Positions 1 through 13,000 of a stretch of 64,000 nucleotides of DNA are shown piece by piece. The position numbers were made by a program, and so were the translations under genes. The notes beneath the pieces are model-generated. The model searched no databases. It was not told where the DNA came from and saw nothing but the letters and a program-made list of their open reading frames with translations. Every line of letters begins with the position of its first letter. Position 1 is the stretch's first letter. Source of the DNA: Amyelois transitella (Eukaryota > Arthropoda > Insecta > Lepidoptera > Pyralidae); assembly GCF_032362555.1 (NCBI RefSeq), contig NC_083517.1:7770001-7834000 (forward strand), read 5' to 3'.

Positions 1-118
1 CTTTATTTGGCGGTGCCTATGCTTATTAACTTGGGATTCTGCTTTTAAGCGATGGGCTAGCCACCTGTCACCATTTAAATCTCAATTCTATCATTAACCC
101 AAACGTCCGAAATTTAAT
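1..118 (+). repeat. SINE-like element fragment (TATG-tail family)
   Basis: Contains GCGATGGGCTAGCCACCTGTC and ATCTCAATTCTATCATTAA, the middle of the family consensus, cut by the window edge. It lies in a bchs intron. Confidence 0.7.
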
Positions 119-247
119 TTCAACATGACGGACAGTTCCTTGGAGATGTTTTTTTCATAGCTAATTAAAGTATCATAATAAAGTATTGACCTAAATTAGC
201 TTTTTTCATTTGCTAAAAACAATAATATCTACATAAAAATAACATAC

Positions 248-1072
248 CTTATTTCTCACTTTCCTAGGGAAGGCCAGCAAGTAATTCCTACCGTCGCTGG
301 AAAACACTTCCAATGCTATAGGTTGTAGTAAATACCTCCGTTTGTGTACTTCCCTGCAGAATAAAAAGAACAATATCGGTATGAACGATGGACTAATTTA
401 ATCTTGGTCACATTTTTTTTACATGGAAAACACTTCAACAAGATTTCATAAAAAGTTCTTATCATTTAATTTTGTTAGGCAACATTTCATATCATGGGAA
501 GGAGGCAATGACCATTCCAACTACCTGAAACTACTATCGTACACAAGTACTTACCGTATATCTTCATAGAGAAATTTCGAGCACTGCCGTTGGTTGCTCC
601 TCTGTATGCCCTGGCTGGGCAGTATGGGTTCGTAGTCATCAGGACAGCTGTCCAAATCTCTAATCTCTCTGTTCTTCAAGAGAGTAAAACCGTCGATGAC
701 GTAGCAATGTTCGCGCCCGAATAGTAACAGCCCCTCGGTCGTGTCGAGACCTTGTATTCGTGCACAGCGAAACATGTGTGATATCTAAAAAAAGGAGTGT
801 TCTATATGATTAAAAGTCGTATACACATACATATCAGTGTTTTACTATATAAGTGAAATGTTAAGGTCTTTATTTATACAATAAATGACGGTTAAATGTC
901 GTGTGACTTTGTAACCATAAGAATAGTTGATGTAACTATTTGTCTCACTCATCTTATTATTTGTAATGTGTTACCTTTTCATGGTGTTCCAGCAATCGCA
1001 AAAGAGTTTGGTTGTCTGGCGGCGGTGGCGGCTGTTCATCTTCGTCCTCCAAATCTGGACCATCTTCATTTA
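248..1072 (-). CDS. bchs: bchs exons 38-40: start of the PH-BEACH module
   Basis: Around residues 2401-2545. An acidic, proline-rich stretch (DLEDEDEQPPPPPDNQ) leads into HMFRCARIQGLDTTEGLLLF, then the PH-like core HCYVIDGFTLLKNREIRDLD and EVHKRRYLLQPIALEVFSSD. This is the pleckstrin-like domain that packs against BEACH in this family. The last exon visible ends at a GTATGT donor (248); the BEACH domain itself is outside the window. Confidence 0.93.
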
Positions 1073-4000
1073 CTATACAAATAAAATTTAAATATGATAA
1101 TATCAACAAGAGAATCGCTTCTATGTATTATCAAACAAACATGTTCTCCAACAGATATAAGTAATAATGCTAAATTACTATGTGAAATACTGATTAAATT
1201 TACACAGAAATTTAATCTAATTTTACCTTCACCGGAGCCTTGGTTGTTCCCTCGGCTGACCACTCCACTGCTGACCAGGTCAGAGGGGGAGCCGTCCTCG
1301 TTCGTTACTTCCATAGATGTATCCCTATTGCTGGAAATAAAGTTTATTTAAGAACTCTTTAACTAAAATAATGATAACTTGTTAAAAAAATATATTATTA
1401 TCTTTTCAAACGAATATTGTTGAAAAATACAAATAAGTAGTTTAGCTAGTGTTAAGTCAGTAGTATCAGTACGTGATTGACAAATACATTTTATTGATAA
1501 AATTAAAATTAATTTACAAAAAGTATTAAAAAAATACAAATTTATTTGGTAAAATGCTGTTTGGCGTACTTGGTGATTTCCTCCTCGTAAGTCTGCAAGT
1601 CGGCGGCGTCCACAAAATCCGCCTCGCCCAGGTCATTCCCGGCCGAGCGCCACTGTTGGTACACCCTGTAGTACTCTTTGCTGTCTAAACTTTGCGCCAC
1701 CTTGTATTTTAGTTGTTTCTGCAAATAAAGGAAGTAGAGTTCTATAGGTAAATTTGATAGATGGCATAGTAAGTCTAAAGCAGGGTTTTCGCACTAGGCT
1801 TACGTGGCTTCAATTGTTTTAAAAGCGAAATGAAAAAGTACTTACATTGTCAGGGTTATCCAAATCAGGTCTGTATGGATAATGTAGATAGAACAAATGG
1901 TTTCTTCTCAACATCTTCCTCATACGACAGGGACCTTCCGTAGAGTCTAGTAGCCACTTATCAAGTGGGTTAGGTTTAGGTGGTCCCCACAGCGCCCTCT
2001 CGCGAGTGAGTTCCCGCCAAGCGCCCGCCCACTCTGATTGTACATCGCGTTGCGTGTGAAGCGCTGTTAACGCGCTGAGCGCTAGTCGGCCGCTCCACGC
2101 TTGCCTTAGTAAGAAAAAAATAGAATAAAAGTTACATTCCAATAGTTTTGTAACTTTTGATTTCACATACCTGTATTGTGATTTGAATCGTCGGATAGGC
2201 CTCAAAATAACTTTAATTGTTGTTTAATCAAGGAAGCGTTTTAAGGATCTATTTTTAAACAGCAGCGTATAGTGCAGGTGTTATATACTGAAAGATGGAC
2301 TCTGGCACCATCATTTACACAGTAAGCTTGGCGTAAGACTTTAGAACTTTTAACCCTTAAAATTAAAGAAAAGCTCTCAGTTACAGTCAATACACACCTA
2401 ACAAGTTGCACATGGTCCTGCATATACGCCAGGGCATGATCTCGAGGTGGATGAGATCTTTGCTTGGCGGAGTCGTCTTTCTTCACTTTGGTGCGAGATG
2501 CGAGCCTCGTCAGCCCTCCTGTCACCTTTTGTATCTTCGACTGGATCTGATTGTGGAGCTCCCATGGCACTCTGTACACCGCCTGAGGAATTAAAAAAGA
2601 TTCGCAATCACTCTTAAATATTTTTGCCAATTCAGAAACTATGGTGAAATATTAATAAATTAATACCGACAAAATAAGAGGGTTAGATTGGATTGCAAGA
2701 GATTTAGTGGAGTTCAAGAAAATCCTCTCTTAGCGAGTAAACGTGCGAGCAGCGCACTTCTCCCATGATTCGTCACGTTTAACAGGGACAGCGATCTCCT
2801 CCACAATAGCTAGGAGACTCCACGTACCTTCCTCTCGGCGTCGATGTAGTTGCCCCACAGGCGCAGCGCGGCGTCCAGCAGCTGCTCGCGCGCGGCGGCG
2901 AGGTCGGGCGCGCGCGCGTTGCCGCCGGGCGGCAGCAGCGTCGCCTTGAACACCTCCTCTATGGCCGGCTTCTTGCACGCGTATAGCTCCTCCCACACCC
3001 GACGAGCCGCCCCCGCCATTAAGTTGCGACCTGGTTATGTAAAAGGACAGAAATAGTCAGAAGTCAATGTGGTCACGGGTTTTTCCACGATAACTTAGTT
3101 AACATGTCCAACGCTTCAGCTTACTTTGTGCGAAGCTGCTAGGAATCCGTAAAACAGGAATGTGTAAGTAATGATATCACACACAAAACAATCAGCAAAA
3201 AGTAAACTATAGAGAAAGATGAATGTATGATAAGAATTTTGGATTAATAAAAATGTTAACACACCCTGATGCGTGGTAAGTTTATCGTCCCTGGACTCGA
3301 GGTCGCCGCTGGGGTTAACGTGCCAAGTGGTACGCATGTGCGAGTCCAGCGCGATCTTCATGTTGGCGCTCAGCTGCACCAGGCAGTACGTCAGGCAGCC
3401 GATGAACTCCAGCTCGTGGTTACCGGCGCCGAATATCAATAACCTGGTATAGGAGTAATGATAAATTTTATCGAAACTTTAAGTAGCTACACTAAATCAA
3501 TGACACTGACGAAATAACTGTATCTGAACCGAACATTTAACCTATACAGGTGATGGAGGTAAGCTTTCGCTTTATTTGTTTTACGCGGGCGGAGTTGCGT
3601 TGCATAATCTAGCTTTCAGTATAAGATAATAACACCACTGTTGACGGTAAATCCAGTCTACCACCGCTTCTAAAACCAATTAGAGTAATAAAGTAGCAGG
3701 ACTTATTTCCCAGCTTTTTTTTTACTTTATATTGTGCAAATAAGAGAACTCTCTCTCTCTTCGCATTCGTATTCCTTATTACTGAGGTTCGTGACACCCC
3801 CGCAGAATCATTTTCTTTTTGATGATTTTCCTCCATCTGTCGCGTTCCTTTGCAAAAAGACCTAGAGTTATATAAATCACAAACCTGTTAGTGGTGAGCT
3901 TGTGAAGGGCTTCAAGAACTGACATTTGGTCGGCTATCGAGTCGGTAGACCGCGACAACAAGTACAGAATAGTCCTGTTCAGACAGTGATGAAGCCCTTC

Positions 4001-7000
4001 TAGAGATATAACTGATGATTTCTTCTTTGCCTGCGTCACCAATTTTACGATGAAATCGAATACCTGAAAGCAAGTAATAAATAATCAGATATTTTATTGA
4101 TTTGAAAAAAAATTTTATAATGTCGATTTATTATTAAAATAACACTTTAAAGACTATGTTTACTTAAAAGTATTCTATTCTTTTTCTAACAGCATTACGG
4201 CTCCAACAGTAAGCACAATATTTTTGTAGTTATTTGATCCGACATCATTGATTCTTAATTTAAAAATACTATAACATTGCCATCATTTTTATACACTGCC
4301 AGTATTATTATGGATGTTAATCTTGCCTCATGAGGGTCTCTGGACAGCTGCCCCTGCCATAGTTTATCCACCAGCCTGGCCGCCAAATAGCAGACGTTAG
4401 ATATGTTGGACTCGGAGCCGAAAAGTTCCGTGTTAAGGAGGTTCTCCATGAGCGTGGTGAGGACTTCCGTTTGGTATTCTATCTGCTGTTGACTCGTAGC
4501 GTTGGGCGGTGACGCATCCAATACCAGGTCAATCACCTATAAATGTAAAGAATTATGATAAAAATAAGCTTGCATTTTAATTGTTAGCAAGCAATCTCTT
4601 CATTTATTTGATTAATGGTAAATAGCACTAACAGTTTTTCATAAGGCGGTGAACCTGAAAACTTTGGGAAACGATAACCCAAATAAATATCGGCTAAAAG
4701 TGTAACTGGGTAGACACTACAAAGACAGATATACATTTATAAAACAAGATGCTATGCAAATATAAGTCGACGTAAAAAGTATTGCTTTATGATTCAAGTT
4801 TGTGTAATGGTAGCTTATGATTTGCTTGGGTGTGTGATGCACATGAATTTTAATACTTATGTTGCAGTGTTATTATATTTTAGTAATAAAAAATGAGAAT
4901 AGAATGAAATTTTATAAATGAAACAAATAATAAAATTAACATTAAGAAGCATTGATACTGATAAATTGCCGATTTGTACCATACGAATAACTGACGCATA
5001 ATTTTGCTATTAATTTTTTTATAATTAAATTAAATTACAATAATTGCATGTTAAAATTTATATAAAAAAATAACTTTCGTAAATAAATTTCCTCTTTTAA
5101 ATAATTTTATTGCATGTAGAATTTAAGATATTATTTTTAACATTAAATTACTTTACTCATACAACAAATCCAGCATTTATCAGAACGTGTTAAACAATGT
5201 TTAGTGCACGTGCGCAAACAAAAACAAAACGCCAATATTTACGCAGTAAAAGAATGATCTTGGTGTGGAGCAGGGGCTACAGGGCGTACAAAACATGGAC
5301 GGTGGCACTGAGTCAGTGAGGGCAGACGTGGCGCTCTAGAACCAACGTCAGGCGTCAATGGCAACGTCAGGCTCGAATCGATAGAGCGAACGTGAAATAT
5401 TAATGGCCTAATCGTTATTTTAAAACATTTTTTTACAAATGAGAAGGAAAGTGATAAGAAATCAAAAAAGGTTTTTTAATTACAGTCTAAAATTTTATTG
5501 ACAGTTATTAACAAACCTTTTTTTAATTTATTTGCATTTATTTGTTTTGATAGTTTATTTTGGCCAAAACCACGTAAGCTCTTAGTGTACTTAATATACT
5601 TGCTTTAATAAGATAAAATCTTTAACCTACACGTATTAAAAAAGGACAAATCATATCAATAGCACAAGAGTAATGAAATCTATATTTTTATGAAACTATA
5701 GTTAGAGATGCAATGTTATAGTTAAATATCGCTGCAAATTAAAATTGCTCAAACAGCTGCTGTTTAATACTAAAGCTGCATAATTACAACAACATACTCA
5801 GAAAAAACACATATCAATTTTATATGATTATTATATGAGCTTACAGCCATTATTATTTCAGAATGTGATTTTACACATTAAACGTGAGCTCTTGTAGTAA
5901 GGAAAAAATTGAAAACATAAAATCTATGTACATTACTATTCCAAAATAAATTACTAGAATATTTTTTACTTAGTTATGATGTACATGGATATAATAATCT
6001 ACAGATAGCTTTTAATTTATTACACAAAAATATTTAACGCAACAACATCGATAACTAATGTGGAACAAAAGCAATTAATTAGACATTTACTTAACAGTCC
6101 ACGTATAGTACTTACCGGTGCGGCTTTCCCCGACATGCTTAGTGGCAGCGAGTCCAGCACGATGACCTTGAGGAAGTCCATGACGCCCTGCCGCACGGGA
6201 TGCTGCGTCAGCCCGCCCGTGTTGTTGACCATCACCACTTCCTTCTCGGACCCCGGGCTCGACGCGCCGGAACTCTCGCCGCTCTCGTTGATTGCTAATT
6301 AGGTGAAGCCAAATTTTAGATGTAATTTCTGCTTACTCTTCTGGGAAAGAGGTATTTTTGTGGATGTATGTACATGACTTCATTAGTTAGTTATGTAGAG
6401 GGAGGTCAATCACAACGATAAAGGCATTAGAAATAAGAAATGAAAGATAGAATAATAACAGTTGTGTGGATGATGGCAATTTCAGTTTTCTGTGCGAACA
6501 ACTTACGCATATTGATATCTTCGGAAGCAGTAGGCGGGAAAAGCGTCGAGGCGAGAGCGTTCAGTACGTCGGCAGTCATCATTATAGTCACGAAATCCGG
6601 CAAAGTATTGTACAGCGAAAACAGCACCTGAAATTATTAAACCATTAGATATTCAATACGTGTTAGAATTAATAAGAATAAAAAAAAAGGAAAAAAGATT
6701 AAAAGTCATTCAATTCAAAAACTTTTTTAAGGTTTCCATGAATATGTTAAGAAATTCTGCTTTAGATGAGTATATTTAAATATAACGAATTAGATTCAAC
6801 ACAAAATGACTATTAGTTGATGCTCACTTGTATAATAGCAACCGGGTGATCACTCAACCAGTCAGGCAAAGTCGCGGGGTCCGCGTGCACCAGCGCCCGC
6901 GTGACCGCCAGCAGCACCACGACGGCTTCCGGACACAGCGTGATCCTGGCCGCGAGCGCCGCGGGCGACTGCCGCTGCGGCACGCCGGAGCCCCACGCCG

Positions 7001-10000
7001 CGCCCCACACTCGCTCCACGGACACGGAGCGCTCGCTGCATACGGACCGCATCGGCTGGCCCAGCGTCAGACCGAACAGGAGGTAGTACATTTCAGGGAT
7101 TTGTAGGTGCGATACCACCAACCTGCGAATCAAGGTAGTTCCTTAAGTATGCATTTTTATTGTAAAGATGGCGTAGAAGTGAAGAAAAAACAGTGTAAGC
7201 CTGTGCTTACATCATTGACTTTTACAATCTGTATTGTAAAAGTCAATGAGGGCAAAGCTGGTAGATGTTTTGTTTTTAAATTTCATTCTCAATCCCACCA
7301 TTAAGCCATCCGTATAATTACCAGGAGAGCAGCGCTTCCCCGGGGCTGTGCAGCAGCGGCATGTGGAGATGCGAGCTGCTGTGGTGCGCGGCGGGCAGCA
7401 TCACGCCCGCCTGCTGCGGGGACGCCAGCTCTGTGTGTCGGAGCCAACCACCGTTACCGGAACCTTCACGGAATCTGACAACATAATATTTTATATACTT
7501 AGCTTATTTATCGACGGAACATGAATACTTCTTTAGCCATGGGAAGTCTGACGTTTATGTAGGTGGGACTCGAACCAACCAAAAGCACAGTATGCTTTTC
7601 GAGCTGCGTTTATCAGAGCAGCCCCATTTATAAATATTTATCTAGAATGGGGTTAAGAAAGTTACCTTGATTGAATCAGTAATAGGCTATTTGACTGTAT
7701 TAAAAATATACATTTCTTTTATGTCATCAGTCTTAATATTATTTTTTTGGAGCGATTTGTATTAACGTGAGATAAAAATATTGCATTATTTTAACAAAAT
7801 CCGTCTCAGAAAATTAGGGTTTTTTATGCAGCTGTCACGTGACTAAAAACGAACGTGATTGGCTATTTCAATTATGACGTCAATTATCCATAAACAGACT
7901 GTGGATCGTACCGTTCCTTAGTGTTCGCTATTATTTTTCAAGATTTTATAAGTGTTTGATCGCTCAGGATTACTCAGATAACATAGGTATTTAATAATGG
8001 AAACCAATTCCGCGAAAGCTGACAGTCGAAACCTACCAAAAATGGACGCAATAATGGTTGGCGTCTTCTTCAAAAACAATACAGATTTCTATGCTGCCGA
8101 ACTGAGGAATGTTAAAACATCAATGTAAGTATATCTTGGTAACCACTGATCTTAGATCATGATCTGAAACCACTTCTTGCGAATATTCAAATCCATCGGC
8201 ATAGAAAAAAACAGTTTCGTAGGAGATTTTATTGTTGTATTAGTGCATTGAGGCACTGCACAACATTTATAGGAACTCATTTTAATAATTTTCAGACATA
8301 TGACGTGGCACAAGTTAAATAAAACAAGAGAAAATAAAAACTTTTCAAAACACCAACAAGCTTTGTATGATATTTACACGAAATTTACGTCACTGCATGC
8401 CATGGCCGCCATATTGCTAAAAGTCGCGTTTTGGCGGCATATTTGAATATTTCATTTTCTTTTTTGATTTTTTAATAAAATAGCTGTAATAAAGGCAGAA
8501 AAGTATTTTTGTAGGGCTCCTTATAAACAAATAAATACCCTAAGATAGTTTTTAAGAACTTTGTCAAATAGCCTATTAACCACTTTGAATGGAAACAAAC
8601 AACCACATCATTTAACATCATAAATAAAATTTACTTTTCAAAATATTACTCACTTTTGTAAGATAGCAGATTGCTGTCCTTGTCCCGAACACAAGATGAC
8701 AAGTAATCTTAGCGCCCATAAAACAGTAGTGGAATGTACGTTCTCCTGCATGAAACTCAAAAGCCAGTCCATGCCCAAAACTCTCGAGATCTCGTCGCAA
8801 ACTATCGTATTCACCAAGTTTCTTGCCGTAAACAATAATCCATGCAACACATTGAAGCATTTATTTCTCAATATTATTTGTTCCCCTTCACATTCTTTAT
8901 CACAATCACTTTCTTTGAGATTAATTCCTCTTTCAGACTGCGATGGCTGAGGCAAAGTATACGCCATGAACTGCCCAAGACACAACAAGTCGCTGGGTCG
9001 TGGTTGGCTGCCTAATAAAGCTGCCAGTAATTGTATAAGAACATTCTTTGTGCTAACGACCTTCACGTCGTTTATAATATAAAGAAGTTTAGGCACTAAT
9101 TGTAGTTCTCTCATTGTGCGTAAATTGTGCGTTCGATGGGCTGTTTCTGTTGCTAATTCTAATAAATGCTCTAAGAGGGATTTGATTAGTCCGCCGGGTG
9201 CACCAAGCCAAACTTCAAGTTCGCATATTAAATCCTAAAAATAAAACAAAAATAAAAAATCCTACCAAAGATTAAAATTTACAAAAAGCAAATGAAGATA
9301 TGTTAACACTAAGAGCAAATAACTTACCTGAAAAGCAGTAAGGTTAGGTATTGAAGAAGTCTCCTTCTGACTATCAACGGTGCCTACAAGACCGAAAATG
9401 AGATGCAAGATGTGTGAATTGAGCAACTGTTTCTTTCTCTTCAACAACATGGCTAGCGTCTGATAGCCTTTTCGGCGGTCCATTTCGGCCTGGGCAGATT
9501 TGTTGGAACGAATTACACAAACTAATGCTTTTACGCCCGCGTATAAGCATTCCACGTCTTGAGCCATCGCTATTAATCCTAATAATACTGAGCAGCCGCC
9601 GACCGTATCAATCTACAAAAGAATGGATACAATTTTATACATATTTTAAATAAAATATTTATTTGATGTCCAACTATAAACGTCAATTAATCATCATGTG
9701 GACAGTCATCGGTGGACTCAAGAGTTGATAATTATTTACGCCTTCAAGTCTTATACCTTTTTGGATTTCTGACACTCTAACAATTTCTTCAGAAATTATT
9801 AATTTATCCTTCATTCCTCCTCTTACATTCATCGTCGCAAAGCGGAAGAAGAGAGTTATGAATGTGGAGGAAGCAAAGGAAGTATGCAGGGATCGTGGCA
9901 GGTGGAAAGAGGTAGTCTCTGCCTACCCCTCCGGGAAAGAGGCGTGAGTTTATGTATGTGTATGTATGTATTATTAATTTAAAGAAACGAGAATGAAAAT

Positions 10001-13000
10001 AATTTACACTAAAAAGAAGCTCACCATGATAGCAGCCGGCTTGGAACAGAAGACCCTTACACCTAAATATCCGACCACCGTGCCGCCCAAACACCTAGCT
10101 GGGCCCATCAAATGTCCTGCCGAATTGTGTAAAATTCTAATAGGCGTCGCGTTCTCATGAGATGACATGCCCAGTTGCTTGGCGATCGCTTTGTTATCGT
10201 TTTTGCTATAGACTTTACGTATCTTTGCGAGAGTAAGTTGCGACATGGCTCGCGCGTTGATACCAAAAACGACCTTTTCTTCAGCCACTAGAGGCGATAA
10301 AGGCTCTTGGTTGGGCCCAGGAGGTAAGGGCGCTTGTAAAGTGCCCACGTAATGAGGTCCGAGTTGGTATATCAAGGAAACCGTTTGCGCTGGCAGCACC
10401 TGTAATACAGAGACAAATAATTTCGAAGTCTGCAGATGACAGCACAAACATGTTTCTGATTTCATCACCACGTGACTTACATCCTCGAGCAGCAAGGCCG
10501 GCCCCTGCCTCCACACGAGGCGCGAGTAGCGGCGCCACTGCGGCGGGGTGCCGAGCACGCAGTACACGCACGACGCCCCGGACAGCGTGGCGGCGCCGCC
10601 GCCCGGATTCGCGCTCACGTAGTGTAGTTTGCCCGAGTGCATGTGTTGACCTACGAACACACATGCATTTCAAGTGTTGCCTATGCCCATCAGTGATAAG
10701 CCCCTTTTAGCCATGAATGACCTGAAATGCCTGGCCATGTGCCTGTGTATGGTCAAGGCAGTACTACTGGCAGGGTACTCTCAAGGAGTATTTAAAAACA
10801 AGTATTTGGGTTCCACGATTCAGTAGCGACACATGGATGTGACAAAGATAAGAAAAGAATATGACATCATGATAAATTTATCTTGCTTTACTAAGTTTTA
10901 TTTTTTATTTTAATAATTTAGATACTTGTAAATACTAGTTCAAAATACAACAAAAACCCACTCACCGTCCAGATACAAAGAGAATGACGAATTCTTGAGA
11001 ACTGCCCGATTGAGGACCAGCACGAGATGGTGCCACTGTCCCTCGTGCTGAAGGTCAGGGCACCACACTCTAGCGCCACACTCACCGGATCCTTCCGGTT
11101 CCCACTCTCCTACGTCTGTATTATTAAAAAAATAAATTGGTAACATTCCGTTCAGAACATCGTTTATTTCTATAGGATACATATATAGTTTGGGAGCATG
11201 ACATTGAGGAGAAGACTAAAGAAATAGTGTATTTTATTTAATAGAACAACCTACCTAACCAAACTAGGTAAAGTAGTTATACAAATATGTAATAGTGAAC
11301 TACGAAAATGATATTAATGTATATAGTAAATTATTTCACTTCCTGTTCCTCCAAAGTGTCCAAGGTCGACCCCAAATTCTTTGCAGGGGTAGTGTAACCG
11401 AAACATAAATGGTAGAATAATTATTAAAACTCATAAATGATTGGTTGAGTCTATAATTTTTACTTACTGTGTGGCACAAGCGTCTCTTGTGTAGACACGA
11501 TGATGGCCTTGTCTCTCGCCGATAACACCACCGTCAGGCACACCAAATGTTCGTCACGACTGCAAAAATGTTGAATATTAAGTAGAAGTTCAATATGGTC
11601 ATAGTACGAAAAAATATCCAGGTCTTTGTCGGTGTGGAGGCTTCAACTTGAGGTTGCTTGAAGTAAGGGGTGTAAGAACTTAAATAGCTAATGATTTTGA
11701 CTAAACGTGGTTAACCTCCACCAAATATAATGATGATTCTCAACCAGTATTTTCTTTATACTTTCACGCATGAAATATTCAGGTACGAAAGAATTACGTT
11801 AAAAAGATGTAGTGGGAGCCATGTTTCAAGCTCGACCACAACAAAGGAAAGATCTTCCGCTAGGCTAGAAGTATGCCTGGGGAAGCGCGACTTAAAGAAT
11901 AAAAAAAAAGATTTCTAACCTGTTATTGAGATTGCGCACGAGTGTGAGTATCCGTACGCAATGCGGGTCCGTGCGCGGGTCAGAGTATTTCTCTACGCAA
12001 ATCCACGTCGAGTACGTGAGACCCGTTTGCGGTGGAAACACGCGATCGCCTGCAAAAAAATGTAAGTTAATATTATGTATTAAATAAATGTATAGAGGGC
12101 AACACCATTATTATCTTATTCTACAGCAATCACAAAATCCAAAGAAAGAGAAGAAGAGAAAGACTCTCTCTCTCTTTAAGATGCGGCAATCTTATGCTCT
12201 TTTACTTTTTTGAATAGCCTCACAGAGCTGTATCTTGCATAGATGTCATTTAATTTTAAGAATATCAAAGTATATACCTGATCCAATACCGCCAAGCGTA
12301 GCATTGTCTTGCGTGCCCAATGCGTTTAAATTGGCGGACTGCGGCGCGATGCTCGGTAAGTACAGGCAGCCAAAGCCTTCTGCAGACATGTCAAACTCCA
12401 CGAACGGTGGCAGGGTACACGAGTTTTGAGATCTAACAACATAAGCGTTTTTTCTGAAGCATTTTTGCGGGAAAGGACTTATTTCGCTATGCGCCATATC
12501 TTTTTAGGATAGATAAAAAAGGTAAATTCTTGTTTTTCAGTGTAGGAAACATAAACGAGCTATTGTTGATATGTGATGTAATCATTGACAAACCTTCATT
12601 TTTATTTGAAGCAAACTTTTATATTGATTTTCAGCACAGAGGTCTAGACTTAAAAGTCTAATATTTAATCAAAAGATTGCTTTTATTCCCATGTTATTTT
12701 TTCAATTCTGGTATTAACACTAACCGGTAATCACGCGGTGTAGTCATGGACACCAAAGTCTTGATCCTAGTGAGTGGGACAGGGCCTCCAGGTTTGCATA
12801 CTTGTCCGGGTTCCGGAGCTACGCAGTTTAGTGGATTTCCCATACGAAGAAACTCCCTGAAAGGTAAAATCTATTTTAAACACATTGGCAGTAAGTATCG
12901 CAATTAAATCAGGTGGCATAATTGTTTAAAATATGCAAGAGAGATAGTTGTAAATATAGTAGTTTGTACGACGTTGAAATTCAAAGATTCCCGATAGGAA

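Noticed and set aside
3779-3884. Extension of bchs exon 31 into FAKERDRWRKIIKK
   Set aside because: Exon 31 ends at an AACAG|GTTTGT donor that joins exon 32 in phase; the rest is intron, possibly with a LINE remnant.
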